From Bryopsis sp. KO-2023 (Eukaryota > Chlorophyta > Ulvophyceae > Bryopsidales > Bryopsidaceae), in assembly GCA_030272585.1 (NCBI GenBank), contig BSYQ01000001.1, forward strand, positions 4,774,001 through 4,838,000: a stretch of DNA of 64,000 bases, in the 5' to 3' direction. Position 1 is the stretch's first letter. Each line of letters starts with the position of its first letter. Under the pieces are notes generated by a model. That model was not told the origin of the DNA, made no database searches, and saw only the letters and a list, made by a program, of their open reading frames with translations. Position numbers and translations under genes: made by a program. Below, in pieces: positions 9,766 to 21,483 of this stretch.

Positions 9766-12054
9766 TCTGATAGAGGAAGCTCGATTGGGCCCCCTTCGCT
9801 ATGCAGAGTGCGCGCAATGCATGCCATTGTTCTTATGGCGGACATTGGGTAAGAAGTTCGAGGAAGAGTTGGTTGATTTTGGAAACGTCAGCCGCGGCTG
9901 GGCGTCACACTCTCAGAAAAAAGTGTGATGGACAAGGAGTTGGGTTTGAAGGACACATTTTTACACAAGCACCGACATCGGTGTAGTGATTAGCATTCCA
10001 CTGTCAAGAGGGAAGGTGTTGTTCCGGTTCTGTATCAGAGAGCAAAGTCCAATCAACATGCCCCTCACTTGGGGAAAAAAAAGGGGAAAAAAAAGCACGA
10101 GTACCTTGCTTCTGCAAGCAGATACTTACAACGTCTTCTGATCCACACTCCAAACAAGAAAAGATCAGTAAATATTTTTTCCCCTCTTTTTTTTTCTTTC
10201 TTTTTCTTCAGTTGCCACCAACAAAATTCTCGTAACACACACAACAATAGGATTCGATAACTAAAGGATTACCCTGTTTTCCCTTTTCACCCCCCACCTC
10301 CATTCTATCGCCGCAAAGTTTTCCCACACTCACACTCAGAAAGATCCCTTCGAGAAAACAAAAAAAGAAAACAGGCAATCCTCGCATTCCATACAAGAAT
10401 ATATTTCACGGATTTTCGTTCCGAACACTGAACCTTCTGGACGAAAACCCCAAAAATCACTTTGCTTCTTCCTTCTTTTTTTTATATAATCTGGAACACC
10501 CTAAAAATCATAATGCGGATTTTCAGAACGTTTTTCGAAACCGATAGCTCAGGCTGCCCCTCTATTCGGAATCGAAAGCACCAATTTCCCAGATTTAATA
10601 TGCATAGTTACTCCCACTCTACCTTAAGACCAGATACTCCCCAAATAAAAGGAACAAAAAAAAAACGTCTTAAGATTCATGATTATTACACACGTCGTGG
10701 GTCGGTTTCCCAAAATAAATTCTTTGCGTCAAAACTTCCAGCCTTTTTTGCTTTTTTCTTGCTTGTCTTTTAATCATCTTTCGCATTTCCCCACTCCGGT
10801 CGTTTTCGTCTGCTACAACTTTTTTTTCTTTTATGATTTTTAGCTGTGCTTTTGTTTTGATTGTTTTGTCTGTCCGCACTTCTCGGAAACAAACTATTTT
10901 TAGATTCGTTCCAAAAAAAACGTGCTTTCAAACAGGCTGGATACTGCCAAGTGTTTTTTTTTTTTCTTCAACCCTGTCGTTCGCAAAAACCCCATAAAAC
11001 TCCTTTCCCAAAACTTCACCCATCCATTCTGCTGCCCCTTCTGTGTTTTGACCCTTCCCCCACCCCCCTTTCCCTAAATAGAGTTTCATTGCCACCTTAT
11101 CATAACACCACACACACACACAGTGATAAACGCCACCGAAAACGGACCCTTTTCCCTTCTCATCCTGGGCCGTGTGAATATATTAATCGACGTTACCATT
11201 CATGGCTTTTCAAAGCAAAGCTTGAGCGGTGGCTTAAAAAGAAAAAAACGGTGCATCCTTCTTGCGAAACTGCCAAGAAATGGCCCCATAGATGCACGTT
11301 TGAATATAATATGGATTTTTCCTCCCCCAAACATTTCTTTTTTTTTTGCATCCCTTTTTTTTCTCCTCCCCTTCCCCAACCCCTCTCGATTGTCTTTCTT
11401 GTTGTTTCCCCCCCTTTTGTTTTGCACAAGCTTCATGAGATACCTTAAAAGTCACGTCGTAAACCCCCCCCTCCCAAAAAAAAACCAAAACGGTTGCCTG
11501 TTTTCCAGCCATCCATCCTTACCTACGTATATATACACAGGCAGCGATGCATATATATCCCAAGATAGCGATTGATGCACACACACACAAAAAAACACAC
11601 GCGCGTACATGCACCCACATCTCAAAGCAGGCCAGCAGGCCCAAACACATGCGCACCCCCCACAAAATCTACCAATTCGATATTTCATCTGTTCAAATCC
11701 GAAAAACAAAACAACAACGATTCATCACAAAATCTCAAAAACCCACGAGATTTTCCACAATCGCAAAATTCAGTCCCAAAACCATCTACAGAAAGTTGGA
11801 AATTGTTTGAAAATGAAAAAAAAAAACAATGAGAAAAACAAGAAAAACAAGAAAATTGAAAAAGAAAACCAAAAGTTTTTTTTCTTTTTTTTTCCTTTTT
11901 TTTTGAAATGGGTGACGATCAGTCCCTCTAAATATTTCCCTCACATCTGCACGCAGAACATAGCCTTAAGATGTTTTTTTTTTCCTCCTCTTTTTTCTTT
12001 CTTTTGATGTTGTTTGGGGGTGTCTTTTTTTTTTCCGAAGAATTCTGCATGGTG
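9766..12054. other. AT-rich intergenic region
   Basis: About 2.3 kb of homopolymer-rich sequence with T/C- and A-runs, a CA-rich stretch near 11575-11660 and a purine-rich block at 11810-11870. All open frames are low-complexity (poly-F, poly-K, poly-S). I see no exon with convincing codon structure, RNA gene or transposon termini. It probably holds the upstream region of the type I membrane protein gene and the 3' region of the DUF506 gene. Confidence 0.5.
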
Positions 12055-13789
12055 TCATGCGATTGCGGTGGCCTCGAAGCCTTTGATGGAAAACGAGCCC
12101 ATGTCTTCTGCACATTTGGAGGCAAGTTTCTTTGACGCATGCTTTGCCACTGGATCTTGCCTTTTTTTGACGATGGCATGGTTTGCATCCATCACAACAT
12201 CTTCAACTTCGTATCTCTGGAAAAAACGGACCAAAGATTTGTTACACTCGCTGGAAAAAAAATCCAAATACCCTCACCACCAAGACATGAACAAATTTAA
12301 GTTTACTGCAACACGGACATGGCATGGCATGGAAAATCGGGAAAAACAAATATCTTGTTCGTAGCATATCGTTTGAATTTGAGCAGATGTAATGGAATGC
12401 TTGTGGGAGAAGATATATTTTCTTCATTCATTAAAAAAAAGAGATTTAAGTACAACGGTTGCAACAGAAGAAACCAGAATATTTTCAATATAGGTTTGAT
12501 CAGTGCCAATACGAAACGAAAGCACATTGCAAATTCGTTATTGCACACCGTCGTCACACACCTTCGGGGCCCATTTCGTCCAGACAGACTTGAACTGCCT
12601 CCACGGTGGAACATCTCTGCCATTCCCCTTGAACACGCGCTCCATTTCTTCGCACATCAGAACCAGCAAGCTCTTCAGCTGCGCTCTGCCCCCCACAAAC
12701 GTGTCCGGCAACTTGGACATCACTGATTTGTAGCGATCCGTCATGACGGGGACCATGAAATGCAGCTTGAAATCGGGCTCCACCACGACCTCCCTCGAGA
12801 ACAGTGGCTTGCCTCTGATGCCCAGAACCACTTGTTCCACCATCAGGAAGCTGTGTCTAAGGACTTTGAGGCACTCGGGGTTCGTGTTGCTCACGGGTTT
12901 GAACCCAAAGCTTGTGCTGAAAATCGTCTTTTTGTCGAGCGGCAGTCCTGACCGAATGTTGACTTTGTACTTTCGGTTGCAGAGGGCCTTCCCTAGATCC
13001 GCGATCGTGAATGCCGCATCCGCCTCTATCGTTTTCTTTACGATGGGGAGCACCTTCTGGACATCCGATTGGAGCTGGAAAAAAAAAATGAAAAAAAAAA
13101 CAAATAAATAAATAAATAAATAGATAAAATGAAATGAAAAAAAAAATATGGTCACCATTTGTTTCATTTGGGTCCTGCCCAAACAGTGTGGGTTTTCAAT
13201 CAGTCTCAACGGAAAACAGTAATCGCGAACGGCCAGATTCACGATTGCTTAGAAATTTACGGCACTTTCCAGGGTCCTGCCTACATCGGATCGACATGAA
13301 TCGCCGCCAGCCACTCGCGGCCTTCTTGACGATTTGGGGTTTTTCTTGAAGCAAACTAGAAAAGTTTCACCTCACCTGGCTGCAGAACTTATCCTCTGGA
13401 GTCGACAGGTTCTGCAGAGCGCTACGCGTCGCGTCGTCGAGCGTGATTTCTTTCCCGCTAGCCTGCACCGCCCCGCAGTCCAACTGCCCCACACGTACAA
13501 CAAAACACGCACACTCATAACTCATACGATAACTTCAAAAATGACGACAACGACGGAGCAACGTCACCGGTCGGCGAAACGATTCCAGGGGGATTCTGAA
13601 GCATGAGGAACGCACCTCGATATCGAACAAGGGCTCATCAAGCTCTTTGCGTTGATCCCGTTCCGACTGTCGGGCAGTTTTTCCACCTGCTTGCGTTCCT
13701 TTGGACGTCTTCGAACTTTCGCGCAGAGCAAAACGATCAAAAACGCGATCCTGGGTCCTCTTGGGCCCGGCTTCGGGGAAACGGCACAT
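12055..13789 (-). CDS. DUF506 / PDDEXK-like family protein
   Basis: Exons complement 13616-13789 and 13376-13462, then an exon starting at 13074. Exon 3 carries the DUF506 (PF04720, PDDEXK_6) signature: VVVEPDFKLHF, then YKSVMSKLPDTFVGG, LLVLMCEEM and PPWRQFKSVWTKWAP. Plant relatives read roughly FEIARPT...LPxVFVG...MCxAAKxS...PPWR. Two endings are possible. If exon 3 is read through it stops at 12538 (265 aa). A good donor AAG|gtgtgtg at 12561 can instead join in phase to a 54-codon exon at 12055-12216, which begins RYEVEDVVMD and ends FEATAIA (311 aa). The N-terminus is polar and not typical of a transit peptide. Family members are plant and algal proteins linked to the PD-(D/E)XK nuclease fold by profile methods, but their catalytic activity is unproven and I assign none. 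Confidence 0.75.
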
Positions 13790-15018
13790 GGGACCGGTCC
13801 TTTTTAAACTACAGAGGGAGACTCAGATCCGAAAACCAACCGACGACACGACGAAGTTATCACGCTTTTTTAGTATTTTAAAATACGGTATTATCCCTTT
13901 CGAACAGTCCACTTCGATAACACAACTCAAACCGTAGCCCCCTTTTTCTATTTCCGCGCAACATACGAACACGCAAGGGGGGGGGGACGGCGTTGTTACG
14001 GAAGAACGTCCCAATTGCGTCAACCCCATGTCCGCCACACGCATTCCACGTGGACCTGTTTCTGTCGACAAGGGGGACGTCTTGTCCGCTTGTCCAGCAT
14101 CGATCGTCCCGTTTTCGTGCGACCACGGGTGAATCTTTCGTTCGATTTCCTGTTTGTCAGGACAAGATATTTTCTGTGGGGACGATACAACAATGGTTGG
14201 GGAGGATCCTGGAAACGAATGGGGAATGTACAATGTGCATGTCACTCTGTTATGGAGTTGAGAACAGATTGTTTCCAAGCAAAGTGAAACAATCACAAAT
14301 CTGGTCGGGCGTTTCTGGAGCGTGGACATTTGGTTTGACAGGTCGAACGTCCAGAAACTTTGGGCGTGGACCCAGCGGCCTTGTAATGTGCGGATCGATC
14401 AAACGAAGGTCAAACGAACTCTCACCTAATCAGGAAGGAGAACAGTAACCGTCCTCTTTGGGAACCAATGACCACTAATCACAATCTGGGGAAAAAGAGG
14501 CATCCCTTAATTCTATTCTGGTGCAGGGGGAAATGGTCGATGTGGACTGTGGTGGTTTCTAATCAAAGGAAGACGCACCAGCGTCGGAACACTATTTTTT
14601 CCCACGGAAAGGACGTATAATGGGGTGGGAATACCCCTCCAACACCCCTTTCAGAACGGCCAGAAGCAAAAGACAATATGTTATTTCAGTTCAGCACTGA
14701 CTGATTTTTTGGTGGAAGCGAACACCACCATGGAAAATTGTCGGAGGAAGTTTGAATTGGTGAAAACTTCTGGTGCCATCATTCACCCACTCTTTTCAGG
14801 GATGCTCCACATTTTCGTGCTGCCATCGTGGCCTCGACCAAAGAAACTATCAATGGATGGACTGACCGGAGCATAGGAAAGAAATCCACGCTTGACTACA
14901 AAGTGCAACCGTATTTAAAAAATAAAACAAGGGACCACCCCTTGCGCTAACCACAAAACCTGCAACCAAAGCATGTGGTGATGTACAGCATCGATTCTCA
15001 GAATGAAAACCAGTGTCA
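13790..15018. other. Intergenic region between DUF506 and La genes
   Basis: This is the 5' side of the DUF506 gene and the 3' side of the La gene. Several overlapping open frames exist on both strands around 13.8-14.45 kb, but none shows a recognisable motif or coherent splice structure. No repeats or RNA genes were seen. Confidence 0.4.
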
Positions 15019-18000
15019 TCACTCCTGGGCTTTGCCATTCGTGTCTGCCGTGCCTCCACCCTCTGCATTTGTTTTAACTTTCTTGGCTTCGGGGGCAGGA
15101 CCCCCTTCACCCTCCAGCTTCCGTTTTCCTTCGCCACCTCCATTGACGGCCTTAAAATTACATCAAAAAAGTTATTTTGGACACCCACCAAAACCTCCAT
15201 TCACCCGAGATGTTCACAAATCTCTGCACTACTATAAAACTACCTTCTTTTATTTGCTTTTTTTTAAAGGGGGGGGGGGACAGGGAAGAAAAATGTGGAA
15301 GAGCTGATACAACAAGCAGAGGTGATATAACAAGCTTGTTATTTTTTCAACAAGCAAAAATGAGGATCCAAAACAACAACAGCGACTTGCTGTCTGACAG
15401 GAAGCTCCAGGCATTGCTTCAAAATCGGTATTAAAACGAGAGGGGTTTTCTTGGACTGCTCACCGGCGTTTCAGATCCATTCTGTGGGGCAGCCTCTGGA
15501 GCCGTTGCTTTCGACTGTTGGTCCACTTGCATGCCATCGCCAGCCCCACCGTCGTCACGTCGATTTCTACCTGCAAGCACAGGGCCAACAATCATTCCCC
15601 AATCAATCATTTGGGATAGTCATTGCCTCCTGATAATTTGTTGAGCACACCTTATTTTACAACCCTTGAAACACACACACACAATATATATATATCTGTA
15701 CACATACATCTATATAGTTGGGGTAGAGAGCTCGACATGGACATTTTGATGCTACGGTGGTTATCTCTGAGTCAGCCTATAACACAATTCCGTGAAAGGG
15801 ATGCACTTGGCTGTTTGGCCTTGTGTGTAAAATACTTTCAATTCAAAAATACATCTGTATATTTACACATATATATTTCCTGCTGACTGGTGCGACGTGA
15901 CTGGGCCTCCATCCAGAAATCGTGTGATATGTTTTGAGAACATACCTCCTCGTCCCCCTCGACCTCCCCGACCTCCCCGACCTGACCGGCCCCCTCGCCC
16001 TCTCTGGCCCCCTCGGCCACGTCCACGTCCATCCCTTTGATTCCTGTCACGTTTTTTACCATCTCGTCTGCTTTCCTCTTGTTGCAAAGCTGCCTATGAG
16101 AAAAAAAAACCCAAGTCTTTTACCATAAACACTTTACGCTCCCTCAACCCAGTCCTACCAGTAAATCACTTCCGACTATACTCCCCCATGTTTCGTTTCA
16201 AAAATTAGCCAATTCGCCATGGAAATGGAATCCATATTCTTCCAGGTGTGTTGCCCTCAGTTTTTTTGTTTTTTTTTTCGCAAGCTGTTTCATTCGAAAA
16301 AGATAAATTGGAAAGTTTTTTCGCAACATCACAGAGCATTTTGTACGACCAAATAAAAAAATACCATGTGTTTTTCTTTCTTCCTTTTGAGATCGCCGTT
16401 TTTCCCGGTCACCTGTGCTTTCCACTCCATTTGCAAAGGAGTCCCATCATATTCAACTTTTTTGCCGAGAAACTGCAAAATCAAAAATCGCCATCACTAC
16501 CGACAAGAACAGACAGAAACACTGTTGCACCAAAACACAACCCCCCAAAAAGTAACACAAAAGATCAAGATGATTTCAACAGACTTGGAGATTGGAGTGA
16601 CAAACAGTCCCTGACCGTCCTAAAAAACCACTGCAAGCACAACATGTCCTGATTTCTTTTTTTCTTTTTCTGTCTCTTTCTTTTCAACAAATTCCCTCCA
16701 AAATTGGGCCGATTCTTAATACACTAACGGTGAAAGAGGAAATCAAATTCGCATAAACCCTGAAAACCACCCAGGAGCGAGAATCGAAAAAATAAGTCCG
16801 CACACACACACACACACACCTCTTCTGCAACTTCCTTGCTTTTGCAGTCCAAAAATACCTCCCCTTGGAAATTCTTTTCCTTTCCCCGTCGAACCATCCA
16901 GACGCAATTGAACTCCACGTGCTGAACAAAAAAGGCTTCCAACTGCTCCAATGTCACGTCAGTAGGCAATTTCGAAATGCACAAGCTCCGTGCTAAAATT
17001 TCTTTCCTCACTTCATCTTCAGATCCCAACGTCTGCATTTTCACCGCCGGGGAAAAAAAGCACTTGTCAGTTATGTGAATCCGGTCCATATCGGACTCAG
17101 TCTGACAAATTGCTTCAAAAAGTAACAGTTTTCTGTAAGGGTTTTGTTTGTTTTTTTTGCTATAGTCAATTTTCCCTAATATCAGTTAAAAAAAATGAAA
17201 AATATCCAATAAAGCACCACCACTCCAAAGTTGATGAAACTCAAAAAGAAGAGAAAAAAAAGCCCCAGCAGATTATATTTTTTTCCACTTATGGCGCACT
17301 CTTCAAAGTAGGTTGTGTGTGGAACGTCACACTGGTGCATGATTGACCTCATCCACCGAAAACCGTTCTTTTCCAATTTCTTCTTGCTGCTCATTGATTG
17401 CATGGATTCGGGACACAGGCCCGTAACCACTGACCGTAGAAGACAGCGGAAACTCCAACATAACAAAATCTAGAAAAACCTATTTCCAATAAAATCTCAT
17501 AGCCCCTCTGTCAGACTTCATGCTTCTATCCTCGTCAACCCCGGGCGGGGTTCCAGAGGACCGTTACGCAAAGATTATCACTTAGAAACTAGAACCTCCG
17601 TCGATGGCTGGTCAGCCATCGAAACGTTTCTATTTTTATCAGAATGGTTGGGGAGGATGTGGCGTTTGCAAGCGGATGCCTTACCTCTTTTCGGCGGACT
17701 TTCGTGCCGTCCTCGCTCACCACAATGTTTTCACACGATCGAAGTTCTTCGCCCACTTCCTTTACAATTGCTTCGGGAATTTTATCAGGACTGGTTTCCT
17801 TTGCAATCTGAAACCACCGTGCAAAATTAAAAAGATTAACAAAACTACCTTGTGTCTTACAGAGACTGCACCAGATCTGGCACTGTTTCCAGTGAAGATG
17901 CACCCCCCTTTTTCTCGTCCTTTTAACAGTGGCGCAAGGAGAGCATTTTTTTTTTAATTCACTCCACACAACTTGAAGTTTCACAAATTTTTCTGTTCCA

Positions 18001-18965
18001 AACACTACTCTATTCCAGTTTTGTCCCCCGCCCCCCCCCCAAAAAAAAAAAATAATTAAAAAACAATTAAAAAAAAAATTCTCACGTTTAAAACTGCCCT
18101 CATCCGCTGAAAAGACATCAGCAGAGCAATGCTGACATCTACAAACAAAACCGAGCAAAAAACAAACACATTTTTAGAGTCCTGATGATCACATGCAGCC
18201 ACCACATCAAGATTCTAAAAATAAAATAAAGTAAAATCCTCCTGCTGGATTACATCAGTGATAACCAACATCCACTACGATCGTCACAGAGAATATTAGG
18301 GTCTCCTATTCAACATCAACTGAAAGCAGTGTTTTAAAATTAATTCTCTGAATTTATCACCATTAAAAAAAAAGCAACCTCCATCGAAAAGAAAAGTAAG
18401 TGGATTGGCTCATATAACATAATAAAGACATGTATATATATATATATATATGAATGCAAATATAATCGACTTGGTGCCGACGCATGAGGATTGAAACTTA
18501 CAGCCTTCGGGGTCCTCTGCAATTTTCTTCTTGAGAAAGACATCTCTGACCAAATTCGAGTCACAGAAGTAAAAGGAAACCTGCAAAATGCATAAAAACA
18601 CAACGTTTTGGCCGCAACCTGGGGAAAACCCCTCAACATTTCTAGAAAAAAGGCTAGTTTTTGAATCGTGTAACAAAAGCAGCCACGCAGAATCACCCCC
18701 CACGACTTGAACCAGAACTTTCTCGCAGCATCACCTGCCGACGCACTGACGCCTTCTGCTCATCATTCAAGGGACCTGCGGGCTGGTCAGGTTCACGAGT
18801 CTCAACGACGGGTGGGTCGTTCGTCGACTCAGGTTGCTCTGCAGCTGCCGCTTCCAGGGTGCTTGGCGCCGCTGCTTGAACAGGAGGAGCGGATTCTTCA
18901 CCAGTCGTCCCACCTGCCTGTGCCTCCGCCGCCACATCGTCTGCCACTTTGCCTCCGTCCGACAT
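15019..18965 (-). CDS. SSB: La protein (La motif + RRM, RGG-rich tail)
   Basis: Ten exons on the complement: 18735-18965, 18502-18580, 18086-18138, 17685-17807, 17333-17452, 16820-17032, 16413-16472, 15946-16093, 15464-15570, 15019-15150. They give 421 aa with all phases matching. Residues 1-75 are acidic and Ala/Glu-rich. The La motif follows (RRQ VSFYFCDSNLVRDVFL, EGYVSIALLMSFQRM, VSEDGTKVRRKE; about 76-165). An RRM comes next (RSLCISKLPTDVTLEQLEAFF, NFQGEVFLDC; about 220-275), closing with VEYDGTPLQMEWKAQ. The C-terminus has an RG/RGG block, an acidic linker and a bipartite-like nuclear signal (KRKLEGEGG...KKVK). La proteins bind the 3' UUU-OH of RNA polymerase III transcripts and protect them in the nucleus. 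The 17333-17452 exon was placed by phase and composition and is the least certain. The gene starts 253 bp from prefoldin 1 on the other strand. Confidence 0.9.
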
Positions 18966-19218
18966 GCTTACCTGCACACCGGTCGTTCTTTCCCAAATTA
19001 CCAGGCTCTTTGCGGGCGGGAGCAACAAGGAGGTTCAATACAGTGCACCAGCTGCTCCTAAATTTCTCCTCAGGGTGGGAGGAGCGGACAAAATTACCGG
19101 CCGTAAATTGCATTTCGCTTGATTTGAGTTTATGATGTTCGATCAGATTGACGACTTTCAACACGTTGTTTTTCCCCGACTCTGACGCTCCCTTTCACGA
19201 CGATCGCAAAAAACAACC

Positions 19219-19393
19219 ATGGGCGATATCGACGAAAAAGAAAAACACACATTCCTGGAGCTGCAGGACAAAATCATCGATGCCCACGCCAGGTCGAAAA
19301 CTGTGAGTTGCTGAGCAGCATTTTTTTTTTCCTTCTTATGTTTTTTTGGGGAGGAGGAAGATTTATACCGTCGATTCCTGGCAAACAAGCGCC

Positions 19394-19449
<56 letters not shown>

Positions 19450-20186
19450 GTCATTTTGAAAATGTTTTCCAACCATGTTGAATATGCCTCTTGGTTTAGC
19501 CATGTCTGGAATTTTTGACGCTCACATTGGGATATGTGTTTTCCCCATTTCAGTTGACCCACCAGAACATGTTAAAGGAGAGGGGCTTCAAAGAATCTAT
19601 GCTAATCACGGAGGAATTGAAACCTATGCCCGATGATACAAAAACATATCGAGCAGTGGGCAGAGCGTGAGTTCGAAAGGGTGTAAAAAAAAAGAACTGA
19701 GAAATGTGCACCAAGAGAATTTTTGAACTGTGAATTCTTCCCTTGGAGGAGTTTTTCTTTTCCTCCTAGAGCATTCGTAAAAACAACAGGGCTCGTAATT
19801 TTTCACCCTATTTTTTCTGTTTTTTCTTGTGTTGTTTTTGTTTTTCTCGATCAGTTGATCATTTTTGCTCTCTTCCCCCTCTTCGGATTGAAAAAACGTA
19901 AAGCAGCTGGGAATGTTTTTGCTTAGAGTTTGGAAAGTCTTCTTCACAACCCTCCCCACCCCCCTATTAAGTAAGATGGTGTATTTTTCCTTGTAGGTAT
20001 TTCTGTTCCCCCAAATCAAATATCCTCTCCCAGTTGGAAAAGGATGCCAGCCAATGCAAATCCGACATAGAGCATCTGACCACCAGCAGGAAAGTGGTGG
20101 AGAAGGAGCTGCAAGAGGCTGAGAAAAACATGCGGGAATTTTTGGAGAGCTCACCAGCACTGGCAGCGAAACTTGTTCCAGGATAG
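19219..20186 (+). CDS. PFDN1: Prefoldin subunit 1 (beta-type)
   Basis: Three exons: 19219-19302, 19554-19666, 19997-20186, giving 128 aa, close to the 122 aa of human PFDN1. The protein is a helical hairpin. The first coiled-coil helix is MGDIDEKEKHTFLELQDKI, a short beta segment contains the family-typical GRAYFCSPKSNILSQLEKD, and the second helix is HLTTSRKVVEKELQEAEKNM. Human PFDN1 has the same order (FTELQAKVIDT, GVGRMF, SYLERSVKEAEDNIREM). As part of the hexameric prefoldin jellyfish it would hand nascent actin and tubulin to the chaperonin CCT in the cytosol. Intron 1 carries a 26-unit TG microsatellite. Confidence 0.9.
19395..19446 (+). repeat. (TG)26 microsatellite
   Basis: An uninterrupted 52-bp TG dinucleotide run lies inside intron 1 of the prefoldin subunit 1 gene, about 90 bp after the donor. 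It is the longest perfect dinucleotide run in the window. Confidence 0.97.
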
Positions 20187-21483
20187 AGGAGCTCCTCCTG
20201 CAGCTCCACTTTCTTTGTATGTTTTCGTTTCTCTTTGTAAAAAGTTTCGCATGGTGTGTATCGGACCTGACCTCCTGTGTGAGATGTTGCAAGAACCTGA
20301 CTCTGGTCGGGGCCTGAATAGATGTTGGATTTATGGAAGACTGAGTGTGGTTAAGGGCAAGATGACTGTACCCTTTTTGTCTGTGAAAACCTCAAAGGTG
20401 TGCATTCATTAGGTTGGGGCAGGGTTGGTTTTTGGTTGGATGGGAAATCTTCCCCATCTATTTGAAAATGGTGGGGGGTTTCTACCCTGGTAGACGTAGT
20501 TTTTCCAATTTTCAGTGGTGGCCGATCAGATTCCTTCCTTATTCTGAGCGGTGCACACAACACCCCAACAATGAACAAAGATATGATCTACATGAATCAG
20601 CGTGCCAACAGCAGCTCATCAAAGATATGTTTGCCCAAATCCACTCGCATCCTTCCTCCTGCCAAAATAACTCAAGGTGATATCACCTTTTCTATGTCAT
20701 TTTGTATTGGAGAAGAGGGGAATGAACTAAGTACAAGAAATTACATGACTACATTGTGATCAAAGAAAAGAAACGAACGAGATGGTCCCTGACATCACGC
20801 TCTTGTGGGTTAGTAGACTTTCAGAACAACAAGGGAATTCTCCTCTCCTTTTGGCATTTCACATACCAACATAATCAAAACCCGGGGACCTTGGATTTGC
20901 CTCTCAAGGTGGTCAACGCCTTTCCTGCCAACTATCCATTTTGAGAAGATCAAAGCTGTATGTCTGTCTCCCAAACAAAGCGATGATTTATGGCTGCACC
21001 ACCTCTCCGAAACCCTTCTGGAGTTGAAAGTTTTTTTGTTTTTTTTTTCGCTGCCTTCCTTACAGTTGTCGAAGCTATTTGCGTATCACCAAAAGGTTTC
21101 TCAACACCCCAGTTTGTTTGTTTTTTTTGCTGAAAAGTTCATTTTCCATCCATTGGTGCTGATCAAATCTGAAGCCTGAGAAAAGGAAACTCAGAGGTGT
21201 ACCAGAGCTGAAATTTTCACTCCTTTTCACACAAACCCAGCCACCATAACATCTCCAACCTTTCCCCCACCTAACAGCAACACATACCCTTTTTTAAAGA
21301 TATTCTTCCCCCCACTCCCCCCTCCCCTCTTTTTGAACCCCTTCCCATTTAATAGCGTTCCCCAAAAAAGGGACTGTGAAAGAAAAGACAAAAAAAACCC
21401 AGAATCGCTGTCTAGAATTTACCCTCAGTACTGCGCATTTCCTAGTTATTGCAAAAGCAGCTATCGGCTCCTCTTGGGCGGGG
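20187..21483. other. Tail-to-tail spacer between PFDN1 and PLAC8 genes
   Basis: Convergent 3' regions. Apart from short T- and C-rich runs I see nothing recognisable here. The open frames are short and lack codon structure. Confidence 0.5.

Noticed and set aside
10069-11832. Many open frames of 60-195 codons between 10 and 12 kb
   Set aside because: All are low-complexity translations of poly-T/poly-A/CA-rich DNA, without splice structure or motifs.
13823-14329. A 168-codon minus-strand frame upstream of the DUF506 gene
   Set aside because: No motif, overlapping alternative frames of equal length and no splice support; the DUF506 start at 13789 already has a good ATG.
17604-17957. Plus-strand frames opposite the La gene
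   Set aside because: They are antisense to a phase-consistent La motif and have no motif of their own.
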